DNA of 9,327 nt, taken from NCBI GenBank assembly GCA_030605745.1, contig JAUWHT010000090.1, positions 1-9,327 of the forward strand. Reading direction: 5' to 3'. A program made the position numbers and the translations under genes. This DNA comes from Pirellulales bacterium. Lineage in GTDB: Bacteria > Planctomycetota > Planctomycetia > Pirellulales > Thermoguttaceae. Below, piece after piece: positions 1 through 6,144 of the stretch (position 1 is its first letter; each line of letters begins with the position of its first letter). The notes beneath the pieces are model-generated. The model saw only the letters and a program-made list of their open reading frames with translations, did no database searches and was not told the origin of the DNA.

Positions 1-127
1 CCGTAAAAGGCTCCACAGCGCAAGTTTACCTATTTTAACATTTATCGGATTTTCAACCTTTTTTTCGCCCCGGCCGCCCAGTTCCCAACTGCCATCGTCT
101 TAGCAGAAAAAACAACCTGCGGAAAAT

Positions 128-192
128 CGGGCTTGCCCGGCGCTGAGGTTCACCGCTGGTTCGCTCCACCACGGCAGCGCCGGGCAAGCCCG
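128..192. repeat. Palindromic element, family A, paired arms (REPIN-like)
   Basis: Arms at 128-145 and 175-192 are perfect 18-bp inverted repeats around a 29-nt spacer. Each arm is itself a hairpin: GGGC and GCCC flank a TT (or AA) loop within CCGGGCTTGCCCGG. Read on the minus strand, the right arm is preceded by GTAG (complement of ctac at 197-200), the tetranucleotide that E. coli TnpA_REP/RAYT enzymes recognise beside REP hairpins. The left arm lacks this head, so the copy looks partly decayed. The same core recurs at 1708-1790 and 6095-6120. Confidence 0.75.
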
Positions 193-334
193 GCCGCTAC
201 ACGGGATGAATTATCCATGCGCAAGGTGCATTGTCGCGGAGAATGCCAGTCTTGACAACCTACCACCCCCGAGCGGGGAGTTTCTCGCGGGGCTTCCTCG
301 TGGTATAAGTGCCGGGGTGACCGTGAGTTCGAGC

Positions 335-403
335 TGTAGGAGGCGACTCCAGTCGCCGATTGATGCGGCGGGATCAGGTCGGCGACTGGAGTCGCCTCCT
401 ACA
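335..403. repeat. Palindromic element, family B, paired arms (REPIN-like)
   Basis: Arms at 335-359 and 379-403 are perfect 25-bp inverted repeats separated by 19 nt. Inside each arm GGCGACT and AGTCGCC form a 7-bp stem with a 2-nt loop. Both arms begin, read inward, with TGTAGGAGG, so both carry the GTAG head typical of REP sequences. The element ends 53 bp before the MFS transporter start. It could act as an RNA hairpin in the leader, but the perfect arms fit a recently moved element at least as well. Confidence 0.8.
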
Positions 404-456
404 AAACCTCATTTTCCGGCCGTGGCCGGTATGTACAAGGAAAATAAGGAGATACC

Positions 457-1701
457 GTGAACGAAAGCAAGCCGTTGACCCGGGCGCACTGGATGGTGCT
501 GATTGCCGCCTTTCTGGGCTGGATGTTTGATGGGTTGGAGATGGGGCTATTCCCCATTGTCGCGAGGCCCGCCTTGCAGGACCTGCTGGGAGTGACGGAC
601 GATACACTGGTGGGCCTTTGGAACGGGCGGATCGCGGCTTGCTTTCTGCTGGGGGCCGCCTCCGGCGGGCTGTTGTTCGGCTGGCTGGGCGACAGGATCG
701 GCCGGGTCCGTTCGATGATGTTCAGCATCCTCACTTATTCCTTCTTCACCGGCTGCTGCTACTTCGCCGGCGAGCCGTGGCACCTCGGCGCGTTGCGATT
801 CCTTGCCGCACTGGGCATGGGCGGAGAATGGTCCCTGGGCGTAGCGCTGGTGATGGAATGCTGGCCCGAGAAGCTGCGGCCGCTGATGGCCGGCATCATC
901 GGTGCCGCGGGAAACGTCGGCTTTCTCTTAATTTCCATGCTGGCCATGTTCGTCGAGGTCACCGTCGACTCTTGGCGGTGGATGATGATCGCGGGAGCCG
1001 TCCCGGCGGTACTGACCATCTTTATCCGCCTGTTCGTGCCAGAGTCGGAGCGCTGGCAAGAGTCCGTGAAGGGAACCACCGCCAAACCGATCCGAGAGAT
1101 TTTCACGTCGTGGGCCCTGCTGAGGCCGACATTGCTGGCCATCTGCTTCGCCTCGATCGCGCTGATCGGGACCTGGGGCGCCGTGTCGGGATTCTTGCCG
1201 CTGTGGACGGACCAACTGGCGGGTCCCGAAAACCCATACGCCAAGGCGACGGTTCAGTTCATGTTGTCCATCGGGGCGATCATCGGTTGTATCGCCGCCC
1301 CGCTTTTGGGCGGCAAGATCGGACGCCGCCCGGCGTACTTCGCTCTTTGCTTCTCCTCGCTGCTGGTGTGCGGCTTCTTGTTCCGTTGCCTATCGGAGTA
1401 CAACCTGTTGTTCCTGGCCACGGCCGCGGTAGCCGGCTGCGTGACCGGCTCCTTCTACGGCTGGCTGCCGCTGTACCTGCCGGAGCTTTTTCCCACTCGC
1501 GTGCGAGCGACCGGCCAGGGCCTGAGCTTCAACTTCGGGCGGGTCGCCGCCGCAGTTGCCGCTATGGGAACCGGCGTGTTGATGTTATACGTCGGAGGCA
1601 GTTACCCCAAGGCGTGCGCGATCATCACCCTGATCTACCTGCTGGGCATGGTGCTGATCTGGTTCTCGCCCGAGACCAAGGGGAAACCGCTGCCCGATTG
1701 A
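457..1701 (+). CDS. MFS transporter (sugar/organic acid porter type)
   Basis: Inner-membrane secondary transporter of the major facilitator superfamily, 414 aa, the usual length for 12 helices. An acidic patch in the first helix (FDGLEMG, residues 24-30) resembles the D-x-x-G region of aromatic-acid and sialate porters. The loop 2-3 signature GWLGDRIGR is at 75-83, GMGGEWSLG in helix 4 at 120-128, PESERW at the end of the N-terminal half (195-200), a second signature-like GGKIGRR at 285-291, and PELFPTRVRATGQ at 342-354, a conserved late-loop pattern of these porters. The start is GTG, chosen for AAGGAG at 446-451 five bases upstream. The substrate cannot be read from the sequence; the next gene, a DUF1080 protein, allows a carbohydrate link only as a guess. 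A large inverted repeat starts 6 bp after the stop. Confidence 0.9.
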   Translation: MNESKPLTRAHWMVLIAAFLGWMFDGLEMGLFPIVARPALQDLLGVTDDTLVGLWNGRIAACFLLGAASGGLLFGWLGDRIGRVRSMMFSILTYSFFTGCCYFAGEPWHLGALRFLAALGMGGEWSLGVALVMECWPEKLRPLMAGIIGAAGNVGFLLISMLAMFVEVTVDSWRWMMIAGAVPAVLTIFIRLFVPESERWQESVKGTTAKPIREIFTSWALLRPTLLAICFASIALIGTWGAVSGFLPLWTDQLAGPENPYAKATVQFMLSIGAIIGCIAAPLLGGKIGRRPAYFALCFSSLLVCGFLFRCLSEYNLLFLATAAVAGCVTGSFYGWLPLYLPELFPTRVRATGQGLSFNFGRVAAAVAAMGTGVLMLYVGGSYPKACAIITLIYLLGMVLIWFSPETKGKPLPD

Positions 1702-1707
1702 GGGTAG

Positions 1708-1790
1708 TTTAGCCGCCGGGCTTGCCCGGCGCGCTGGTATTCGAGCGTGATGCCCACCAGACAACGCGCCGGGCAAGCCCGGCGGCTAAA
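1708..1790. repeat. Palindromic element, family A, 26-bp perfect inverted repeat
   Basis: Arms at 1708-1733 and 1765-1790 are perfect 26-bp inverted repeats around a 31-nt spacer. Each arm starts TTTAGCCGCCGGGC and contains the GCCGGGC-TT-GCCCGGC hairpin. The element begins directly after the transporter stop codon, so it may end transcription or protect the 3' end of the mRNA, but there is no T-tract typical of an intrinsic terminator. The left arm is identical to the single copy at 6095-6120. Confidence 0.85.
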
Positions 1791-1876
1791 CCAGCAGCAC
1801 TGGACTTCCGGCTCGGCGTATGCCAGAGTAGTAGTATGATGATTAGAGTAACAGTTCAGCCGAAAGGAGTTTTCAC

Positions 1877-2800
1877 GTGATTCTTAACAATAGCCGGGGG
1901 ACAACGTCCCGCGGGTGCATTGCCATTCTGGGCTGTATGCTGCCGGCGCTGGGTGTTCTGCTTTTCGCCTGGCAGGTCACCCAGCCTGCCGAAGGCGCAA
2001 ACCAGCCCGGCGAGGGGGTGACCGAAAGCCCGAGTGACAGGCCGCCCGCGCTCGAAACACCGGCCAGACCCGGCGCGGAAGAGCCGGCCGTGCGCGCTGC
2101 AAGACGGCCGCCCAAGCCGCGCTGCAAGACGTGTCGCCCCGCGCACAGAAAGCCCCGAGCCGGGACTCAGTGCAGCACTCGCTTGCGATCGATCCGCTGC
2201 CGGCGCCGCGTGTGCCCGGCGGTCGCAAAGAAACCCAACCTGTACGCCTGGAAAAACCTCTTCGACGGCAAAACGCTCAAAGGATGGAAAGTTCCCGAGT
2301 TCGGCGGAGAGGGCGAGGTCTACGTCAAGGACGGAATGATCGTGATGGAGATGGGCAGCTCGATGACCGGCATCACCTGGACCGGAGACCTGCCGCGGAA
2401 CGATTACGAGTTGACGCTCGAAGGGATGCGGATCGACGGATGCGACTTCTTCTGCACCACGACGTTTCCGGTGGGCAAGGACCAGTGCTCGCTGGTTACC
2501 GGCGGCTGGGGTGGCATGGTCGTCGGGCTGTCGAACGTCGACTACTACGATGCCTCCGACAACATGACCACCACGTTCTACGACTTCAAGCCCAAAACGT
2601 GGTACCCGGTGCGGATTCGCGTGACGGCGGCAAAGATCGAGGCCTGGATCGGAGATGAGCAGGTGGTCGACCAGCCGCGCAAGGGACATAAGTTCGGCAT
2701 CCGAGCCGAGTGCGACTTGTGCCAGCCGTTGGGTATCTCCACCTGGTGCACCACCGGGGCCGTGCGGAACATCCGCATCCGCCGGCTAACGAGCGATTAG
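1877..2800 (+). CDS. Membrane-anchored or secreted DUF1080 / 3-keto-disaccharide hydrolase domain protein
   Basis: 307 aa. A short charged N-terminus (R7, R12) and a hydrophobic stretch at about residues 14-31 form a signal peptide or anchor. A Pro/Arg/Cys-rich linker follows to about 120. The DUF1080 domain spans about 125-305, opening with the family hallmark NLFDGKTLKGW (residues 127-137), then the VKDGMIVME strand and an EL-x-LEGMRIDG segment, and ending in the usual RNIRIRRL strand. The fold is a concanavalin-like beta sandwich; members act on sugars or bind them, and some are reported as 3-keto-glycoside hydrolases. The family is greatly expanded in planctomycetes. The GTG start has AAGGAG at 1864-1869 seven bases upstream. 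The linker at about 78-117 has an odd composition that suggests paired frameshifts (see findings). The exact substrate is unknown. Confidence 0.85.
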   Translation: MILNNSRGTTSRGCIAILGCMLPALGVLLFAWQVTQPAEGANQPGEGVTESPSDRPPALETPARPGAEEPAVRAARRPPKPRCKTCRPAHRKPRAGTQCSTRLRSIRCRRRVCPAVAKKPNLYAWKNLFDGKTLKGWKVPEFGGEGEVYVKDGMIVMEMGSSMTGITWTGDLPRNDYELTLEGMRIDGCDFFCTTTFPVGKDQCSLVTGGWGGMVVGLSNVDYYDASDNMTTTFYDFKPKTWYPVRIRVTAAKIEAWIGDEQVVDQPRKGHKFGIRAECDLCQPLGISTWCTTGAVRNIRIRRLTSD

Positions 2801-2812
2801 GAGCTGTAACAC

Positions 2813-2932
2813 AATAACTCGATCAATTGGGTGGCACGCCCAGAACGAAGTGATGGGCGTGGGGGCCGGAAAAACACGCCCTTCGCTCTGCTCAGGGACG
2901 TGCCACCCGGTTGCCGATTCGGTCAAGTTATT
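2813..2932. repeat. Composite inverted repeat, family D (MITE- or REPIN-like), between convergent genes
   Basis: Outer arms AATAACT (2813-2819) and AGTTATT (2926-2932) enclose 10-bp perfect arms GGGTGGCACG (2829-2838) and CGTGCCACCC (2899-2908). Inside, ACGCCC/GGGCGT and a CACGCCC segment make further imperfect stems. The element fills the gap between the DUF1080 stop and the Rieske gene stop, which converge, so it could end transcription in both directions. Its sequence is unrelated to families A, B and C. No transposase is encoded in it. Confidence 0.6.
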
Positions 2933-2935
2933 CTT

Positions 2936-2958
2936 TTACAATGCCTTACAATGCCTTA
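2936..2958. repeat. Short 10-bp tandem repeat
   Basis: TTACAATGCC occurs twice in direct tandem and is followed by TTA. It lies between the family D element and the 3' end of the Rieske-like gene. It is probably replication slippage or a trace of element insertion; no function is evident. Confidence 0.5.
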
Positions 2959-2968
2959 GGTGGCCGCT

Positions 2969-3370
2969 TCACTCCAGCGAAATGATCAGCTTACCGCTGT
3001 CGGTTTCCACCTGAAATGGGACAAGCGGTTCGCGGGCCGACCCAGAGACGTTCCTGCCGTGGTAGTCGAAGACCGACTTGCCGATGCTGCAACAACGAAT
3101 CCTGTCTTCACCGGGTACCGGATCGAGCCGCCGGTGGCCCAGGTGCGTACAGCGGTTGGGAAAAGCGTGAAAGTGGCCGTCCTGCCCGTGCAGCACCAGC
3201 ACACGCTGAGGCAAGGCAGAGCCTTCCAGGCGGATCGCCCTGCCGGGTTGCGACAGCTCGGGCGCCCGGTCCAGCACGATCTCGATCTTACCCTGGGCAC
3301 AGCTCCAGCACCCGGCGTCGGCAGGCGGCCGAGTTTCGCAAATGCCGAACAAATGTTTGAAAATGCCCAT
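2969..3370 (-). CDS. Small Rieske-fold protein with an altered second ligand motif
   Basis: 133 aa, cytosolic (no signal or membrane segment), the size of a stand-alone Rieske ferredoxin. The first cluster motif is intact: C74-T-H76-L-G. At the expected distance (16-17 residues on) the second motif, normally C-x-x-H-G, reads C93-C94-S-I-G-K-S-V-F-D-Y, with no His two residues after either Cys. The following FDYHG-x-x-x-SG-x-A-x-x-PL segment is normal for the fold. Additional cysteines are C11 and a C21-x-x-C24 pair near the N-terminus. It may carry a cluster with altered ligands, another metal, or none. The ATG start has GGGAG about 8 bases upstream. It is divergent from cobL, converges with the DUF1080 gene, and has no same-strand neighbour close by, so partner proteins cannot be inferred. 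Confidence 0.75.
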   Translation of the reverse strand: MGIFKHLFGICETRPPADAGCWSCAQGKIEIVLDRAPELSQPGRAIRLEGSALPQRVLVLHGQDGHFHAFPNRCTHLGHRRLDPVPGEDRIRCCSIGKSVFDYHGRNVSGSAREPLVPFQVETDSGKLIISLE

Positions 3371-3445
3371 GGTTTGTGCTCCCGTTTCCGTAGGCGCGTC
3401 GGGCTTCTTCTACATCAAAAAGTGCTGCGACACAATACTTTAGGT

Positions 3446-3470
3446 TGGCGCGACCGCCGGTCGCGGCTTT
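3446..3470. repeat. Single palindromic repeat, family C
   Basis: CGCGACC (3449-3455) and GGTCGCG (3459-3465) form a 7-bp stem with a 3-nt loop, flanked by TGG and GCTTT. It matches, apart from one loop base and the last two bases, the right arm of the paired family C element at 4886-4912. It lies in the 183-bp gap between the divergent Rieske-like gene and cobL, so it sits in their shared promoter region. No inverted partner is visible nearby. Confidence 0.7.
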
Positions 3471-3538
3471 GTGGGTTGCCAGTGGTGGGTTGGATGGTTT
3501 AGAATTGGGTGGTTGTTGACAGTTGCGGTCCCCTTTTT

Positions 3539-3544
3539 GGAGGG
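3539..3544 (+). promoter_or_regulatory. Shine-Dalgarno site that fixes the cobL TTG start
   Basis: GGAGGG lies nine bases before the TTG at 3554. No ATG or GTG in frame fits the conserved CbiE N-terminus (KIHIVGIG) as well, so the strong site supports the rare TTG start. Confidence 0.7.
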
Positions 3545-3553
3545 TAGTTCCCC

Positions 3554-4801
3554 TTGGCTACTGCGGAAAAGATACACATTGTCGGCATCGGCGAAGATGG
3601 CCTGGATGGTTTGATGGGCGCCGCCCGGGAATTGATCGATCGGGCCGACCTGCTGGTTGGCGAAGACCTCACTCTGGCCAGGGTGCCTGAAACCAAGGCC
3701 GAGCGGCTCCGCGTGGGCACCGACCTCGATGAGGCAATAGACCGGCTCAGAACCTCCCCCCAAAAAAGGATCGTGGTACTCGCCGAAGGCGACCCGCTGT
3801 TCTACGGCGTGGCCCGATTCCTTTGCGACAAGCTTGGAAAGGAGCGGTTCGAGGTTGTGCCGCACGTCAGTTGCATGCAACTGGCTTTCGCCCGGGTGAA
3901 GGAAAGCTGGGAAGAAGCGTTTCTGACCAACCTGGCCACCCACAGCCTGGAGAGCGTTTTGGAGCATATCCGCACGGCGGAGAAGGTCGGGCTGTTTACC
4001 AGCGAGGCCGTTCCACCGTCGGCGGTGGCCCGGGCGCTGTTGGACTGGCAGATCGACTACTTTACCGCCTATATCTGCGAGAACCTCAATTCGCCCGACG
4101 AACGGGTGACCCAGGGCGAGTTGAGCGAACTGGTCGATCAGCGGTTCAGCCCGCTTAACGTGATGATCCTGGTCCGCAAGCCAAACGTACCCGACCGGCC
4201 GGCCGAATCGATCGGTCTGCGACTGTTCGGCAACCCGGACGCCGCCTTTCATCAATCGAAGCCCAAGCGGGAGTTGGTCACCCCGGCGGAGATTCGGGCC
4301 ATAGCCTTGGCCGAGATGGACCTGGGCCCGGCCAGCGTTGTCTGGGACATTGGTGCCGGCTGCGGATCGGTATCCATCGAGGCGGCCCAGATCGCCTGCG
4401 AGGGGACCGTCTACGCCGTCGAACAGGACCTGGAAGACCACCGGTTGATCGTCCAGAATGCGGAGCGGTTCGGCGTGTCGAATCTCACACCGGTGCTGGG
4501 CCGGGCGCCAGAGGTCTGCGACGACCTGCCCGAGCCCGACAGCATTTTCGTCGACGGCAGCGGCCGCGATATATGCAGCCTGGTCGATTCGGTCTACCGG
4601 CGGCTCCGCGTGGGCGGGCGCCTGGTAGCCACCATCGCCGGCATCGACAACCTGGCTGAGACCTGCCGGTTGCTCCACGGATACAGCCCCGATGTGAAGG
4701 TCTGGATGATCAACCTTGCCCGGGGGAATTATCAGCTCGAACGGGTCCGCTTCGAATCGCTCAACCCCACGTTCCTGGTGGCAGTGGTCAAGCCGGCATA
4801 A
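3554..4801 (+). CDS. cobL: Precorrin-6Y C5,15-methyltransferase (decarboxylating), CbiE-CbiT fusion
   Basis: Bifunctional enzyme of cobalamin (B12) ring synthesis, 415 aa, full length for CobL. Residues 1 to about 210 form the CbiE tetrapyrrole methylase domain: HIVGIGEDG at 8-16 and the SAM-binding loop LAEGDPLFYG at 76-85. Residues about 235-415 form the CbiT domain: LVTPAEIRAIAL at 241-252 leads to the SAM motif WDIGAGCGSVSIEAA at 264-278, with VDGSGRD at 333-339. In studied CobL the N-terminal half methylates C5 and the C-terminal half methylates C15 and removes the C12 acetate carboxyl, giving hydrogenobyrinate or its cobalt form. It uses a TTG start. No other cob/cbi gene is in the window, so the rest of the pathway must lie elsewhere. 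It converges on the glycosyltransferase gene. Confidence 0.93.
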   Translation: MATAEKIHIVGIGEDGLDGLMGAARELIDRADLLVGEDLTLARVPETKAERLRVGTDLDEAIDRLRTSPQKRIVVLAEGDPLFYGVARFLCDKLGKERFEVVPHVSCMQLAFARVKESWEEAFLTNLATHSLESVLEHIRTAEKVGLFTSEAVPPSAVARALLDWQIDYFTAYICENLNSPDERVTQGELSELVDQRFSPLNVMILVRKPNVPDRPAESIGLRLFGNPDAAFHQSKPKRELVTPAEIRAIALAEMDLGPASVVWDIGAGCGSVSIEAAQIACEGTVYAVEQDLEDHRLIVQNAERFGVSNLTPVLGRAPEVCDDLPEPDSIFVDGSGRDICSLVDSVYRRLRVGGRLVATIAGIDNLAETCRLLHGYSPDVKVWMINLARGNYQLERVRFESLNPTFLVAVVKPA

Positions 4802-4812
4802 GGCCGCTTTGC

Positions 4813-4854
4813 GGTGGTCGCACCATAAAGCCGCGACCGGTGGTCGCGCCATAA
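4813..4854. repeat. Direct repeat at the edge of the family C element
   Basis: GGTGGTCGCACCATAA (4813-4828) and GGTGGTCGCGCCATAA (4839-4854) match at 15 of 16 bases with a 26-bp period. The first is a partial, degenerate copy of the family C arm that follows, so the element appears to have duplicated in tandem or been hit twice. Confidence 0.65.
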
Positions 4855-4912
4855 GGCGACAACACTGCTGAGCCTCAAACGGCACTGGCGCGACCACCGG
4901 TCGCGGCTTTAT
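4825..4912. repeat. Palindromic element, family C, 27-bp perfect inverted repeat
   Basis: Arms at 4825-4851 and 4886-4912 are perfect 27-bp inverted repeats around a 34-nt spacer. Each arm contains the CGCGACC-GGT-GGTCGCG hairpin. The element lies between the convergent cobL and glycosyltransferase genes. The glycosyltransferase stop codon (4875-4877) is in the spacer and the right arm lies wholly inside its coding sequence. It may end transcription in both directions as a stable hairpin, though no T-tract follows. Confidence 0.8.
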
Positions 4913-6047
4913 GCTGGGCGCCCTCAATCAAGTCCTCGAACAGCGCCAGATGGCGGCGGGCGATGCTGCGCCAATCGTAGTCCTGCGCCACCCGGCGGGC
5001 CTGGTGGCTCAGCCGATCAGTTGCTTCCCGATCGGCGACCACCCGGCCAACGGCCTCGGCCAACTCGGGCGCCGACTCGGGCGGTACCAGGATGCCGGTT
5101 CGCCCCGGCTCGATCAACTCGTCCAGGCCGGGAACACGTGTGCCGATTACCGGAGTGCCCGAGGCATAACTCTCCAACAGGACCAACGGGAACGCCTCCC
5201 AAGTCCGGGTGGGCATGACCGTGCAAAGCGCGTTCTGAAGCAACCAGGTCTTTGCAGTTCCTTGGGCACGGCCGAAAAACCGGACTCGGCCGTCGATTCC
5301 CAAACCGGCGGCACGGTTTTCAAGAGCCGATCGCTCCCGGCCTGCGCCGGCAATCACCAAGCAAACGTCGTTTCCGGCCCCTGCCGTCGAAAATGCCTCC
5401 AGCAGCACGTCCACTCCCTTGCGTCGATCGAGCCGGCCGAGAAACAGCAGGTACTCTCCGGCCCGAATGGCCGGGTCCAGCCCGGCAGGCCGCTGGACCG
5501 CAGCAGCAAACCGGGCGGCGTCCACGCCGTTGGGTATCCGCTCGACGCGGCGCAGGCCCGGGCATAGCTGCCGCATCCGCTCCTCGGTGAACCGGCTGAT
5601 AGCCACCACGGCGTCGGCCCGGTTCAAAGCGACAAGGTATCGGCCCGGCAGGCCGGGCTTCCTCAGCACGGGACACGAAGGGGTCACATCGCCGCCGTGG
5701 CTGGTCATCACCACCGGCAAGTCGGCCACCGACGCGCACCGCGCGGCAATGTACCCGTCCGGATAAACGCTGTGGCAGTGTACGACGTCGAAGCAATACC
5801 TTCGATGCGCTCGGGCCAGCCACCAGCGATACCAGTCTACGAACCGGCGCGTCGAGTAGAAACTGGGATGCCGCCGAACCGGATAAGGCAGCGATTTGTC
5901 GCCCAACCGCCACCTCCCACGCGGCCACGGGGCCAACACAACGGCTTCGTGCCCGCAGGCCATGAACTGCCGCGCCAGGGCATCAACCACCAACTCCTGT
6001 CCACCCATCTCGGGCAGCGCCGTGTGCGTGTAGAGACAGATTCGCAT
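4875..6047 (-). CDS. GT4 family glycosyltransferase (GT-B fold)
   Basis: Retaining glycosyltransferase that transfers a sugar from a nucleotide donor, probably at the cytoplasmic face of the membrane for cell-surface polysaccharide or glycolipid; 390 aa, a typical size. From the ATG at 6047: MRICLYTHTALPEMGGQE opens the acceptor domain with the GG loop (14-15); HCHSVYPDGYIA (91-102) and TSHGGDVTP (115-123) follow; ERIPNGVD (169-176) marks the inter-domain link; LLFLGRLDRRKGVD (200-213) opens the donor domain; the E-x7-E donor-binding motif EAFPLVLLE is at 284-292. An in-frame GTG at 6065 would add six residues, but AAGGTG at 6057-6062 is placed for the ATG and the family N-terminus begins there. 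The last 12 residues are encoded by the family C repeat and its spacer. It lies 97 bp downstream of hemB on the same strand and could be co-transcribed. Acceptor and sugar are unknown. Confidence 0.88.
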   Translation of the reverse strand: MRICLYTHTALPEMGGQELVVDALARQFMACGHEAVVLAPWPRGRWRLGDKSLPYPVRRHPSFYSTRRFVDWYRWWLARAHRRYCFDVVHCHSVYPDGYIAARCASVADLPVVMTSHGGDVTPSCPVLRKPGLPGRYLVALNRADAVVAISRFTEERMRQLCPGLRRVERIPNGVDAARFAAAVQRPAGLDPAIRAGEYLLFLGRLDRRKGVDVLLEAFSTAGAGNDVCLVIAGAGRERSALENRAAGLGIDGRVRFFGRAQGTAKTWLLQNALCTVMPTRTWEAFPLVLLESYASGTPVIGTRVPGLDELIEPGRTGILVPPESAPELAEAVGRVVADREATDRLSHQARRVAQDYDWRSIARRHLALFEDLIEGAQHKAATGGRASAV

Positions 6048-6056
6048 GACGTCGGT

Positions 6057-6062
6057 CACCTT
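6057..6062 (-). promoter_or_regulatory. Shine-Dalgarno-like site deciding the glycosyltransferase start
   Basis: On the minus strand AAGGTG lies nine bases before the ATG at 6047. The alternative upstream GTG at 6065 has no comparable site. The match is imperfect (GGTG instead of GGAG). Confidence 0.45.
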
Positions 6063-6094
6063 CACGCTGTCTCAATGACAATGTGCATGGATTG

Positions 6095-6120
6095 TTTAGC
6101 CGCCGGGCTTGCCCGGCGCG
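6095..6120. repeat. Single palindromic repeat, family A
   Basis: A 26-bp sequence identical to the left arm at 1708-1733, with the GCCGGGC-TT-GCCCGGC hairpin. It lies between the hemB stop and the glycosyltransferase start. No inverted partner follows, so it is a lone copy. In transcripts from hemB it would form a hairpin that could weaken read-through into the glycosyltransferase gene. Confidence 0.8.
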
Positions 6121-6144
6121 TTTTACCTGTTGGGGTGTCCCAAT

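Larger units (their letters stand above)
1..456. other. Gene-free leader upstream of the MFS transporter
   Basis: No convincing coding region. Positions 1-127 are mixed AT-rich and GC-rich sequence in which I see no gene, RNA or clear promoter. The rest holds two palindromic elements (128-192 and 335-403, listed separately) and the Shine-Dalgarno site of the transporter gene. An 84-codon open frame at 206-460 runs straight through the second palindrome and resembles no protein, so it is not called. A TTGACA hexamer at 252-257 has no properly spaced -10 box. Confidence 0.7.

Noticed and set aside
128..403. CRISPR array or tRNA/small RNA gene in the leader
   Set aside because: The repeats are inverted pairs, not evenly spaced direct repeats, and no cloverleaf or known RNA pattern is visible.
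206..460. 84-codon plus-strand frame before the transporter
   Set aside because: It is built largely from the family B palindrome and overlaps the transporter start; no ribosome-binding site or protein-like pattern.
618..1712. 364-codon plus-strand frame inside the MFS transporter gene
   Set aside because: Arg-rich, motif-free shadow of the transporter in another frame.
1835..1840. TATGAT as a -10 box for the DUF1080 gene
   Set aside because: No -35-like sequence about 17 bases upstream; too weak to call alone.
3516..3521. TTGACA as a -35 box for cobL
   Set aside because: A -10 box at normal spacing would fall on the Shine-Dalgarno site at 3539-3544, leaving no room for a leader. The hexamer at 252-257 likewise has no -10 partner.
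3440..4927. Long minus-strand open frame (495 codons) opposite cobL
   Set aside because: The opposite strand encodes a complete CobL with all motifs. The minus-strand frame has no recognisable domain and runs through two repeat arms; long antisense frames are common in GC-rich genes.
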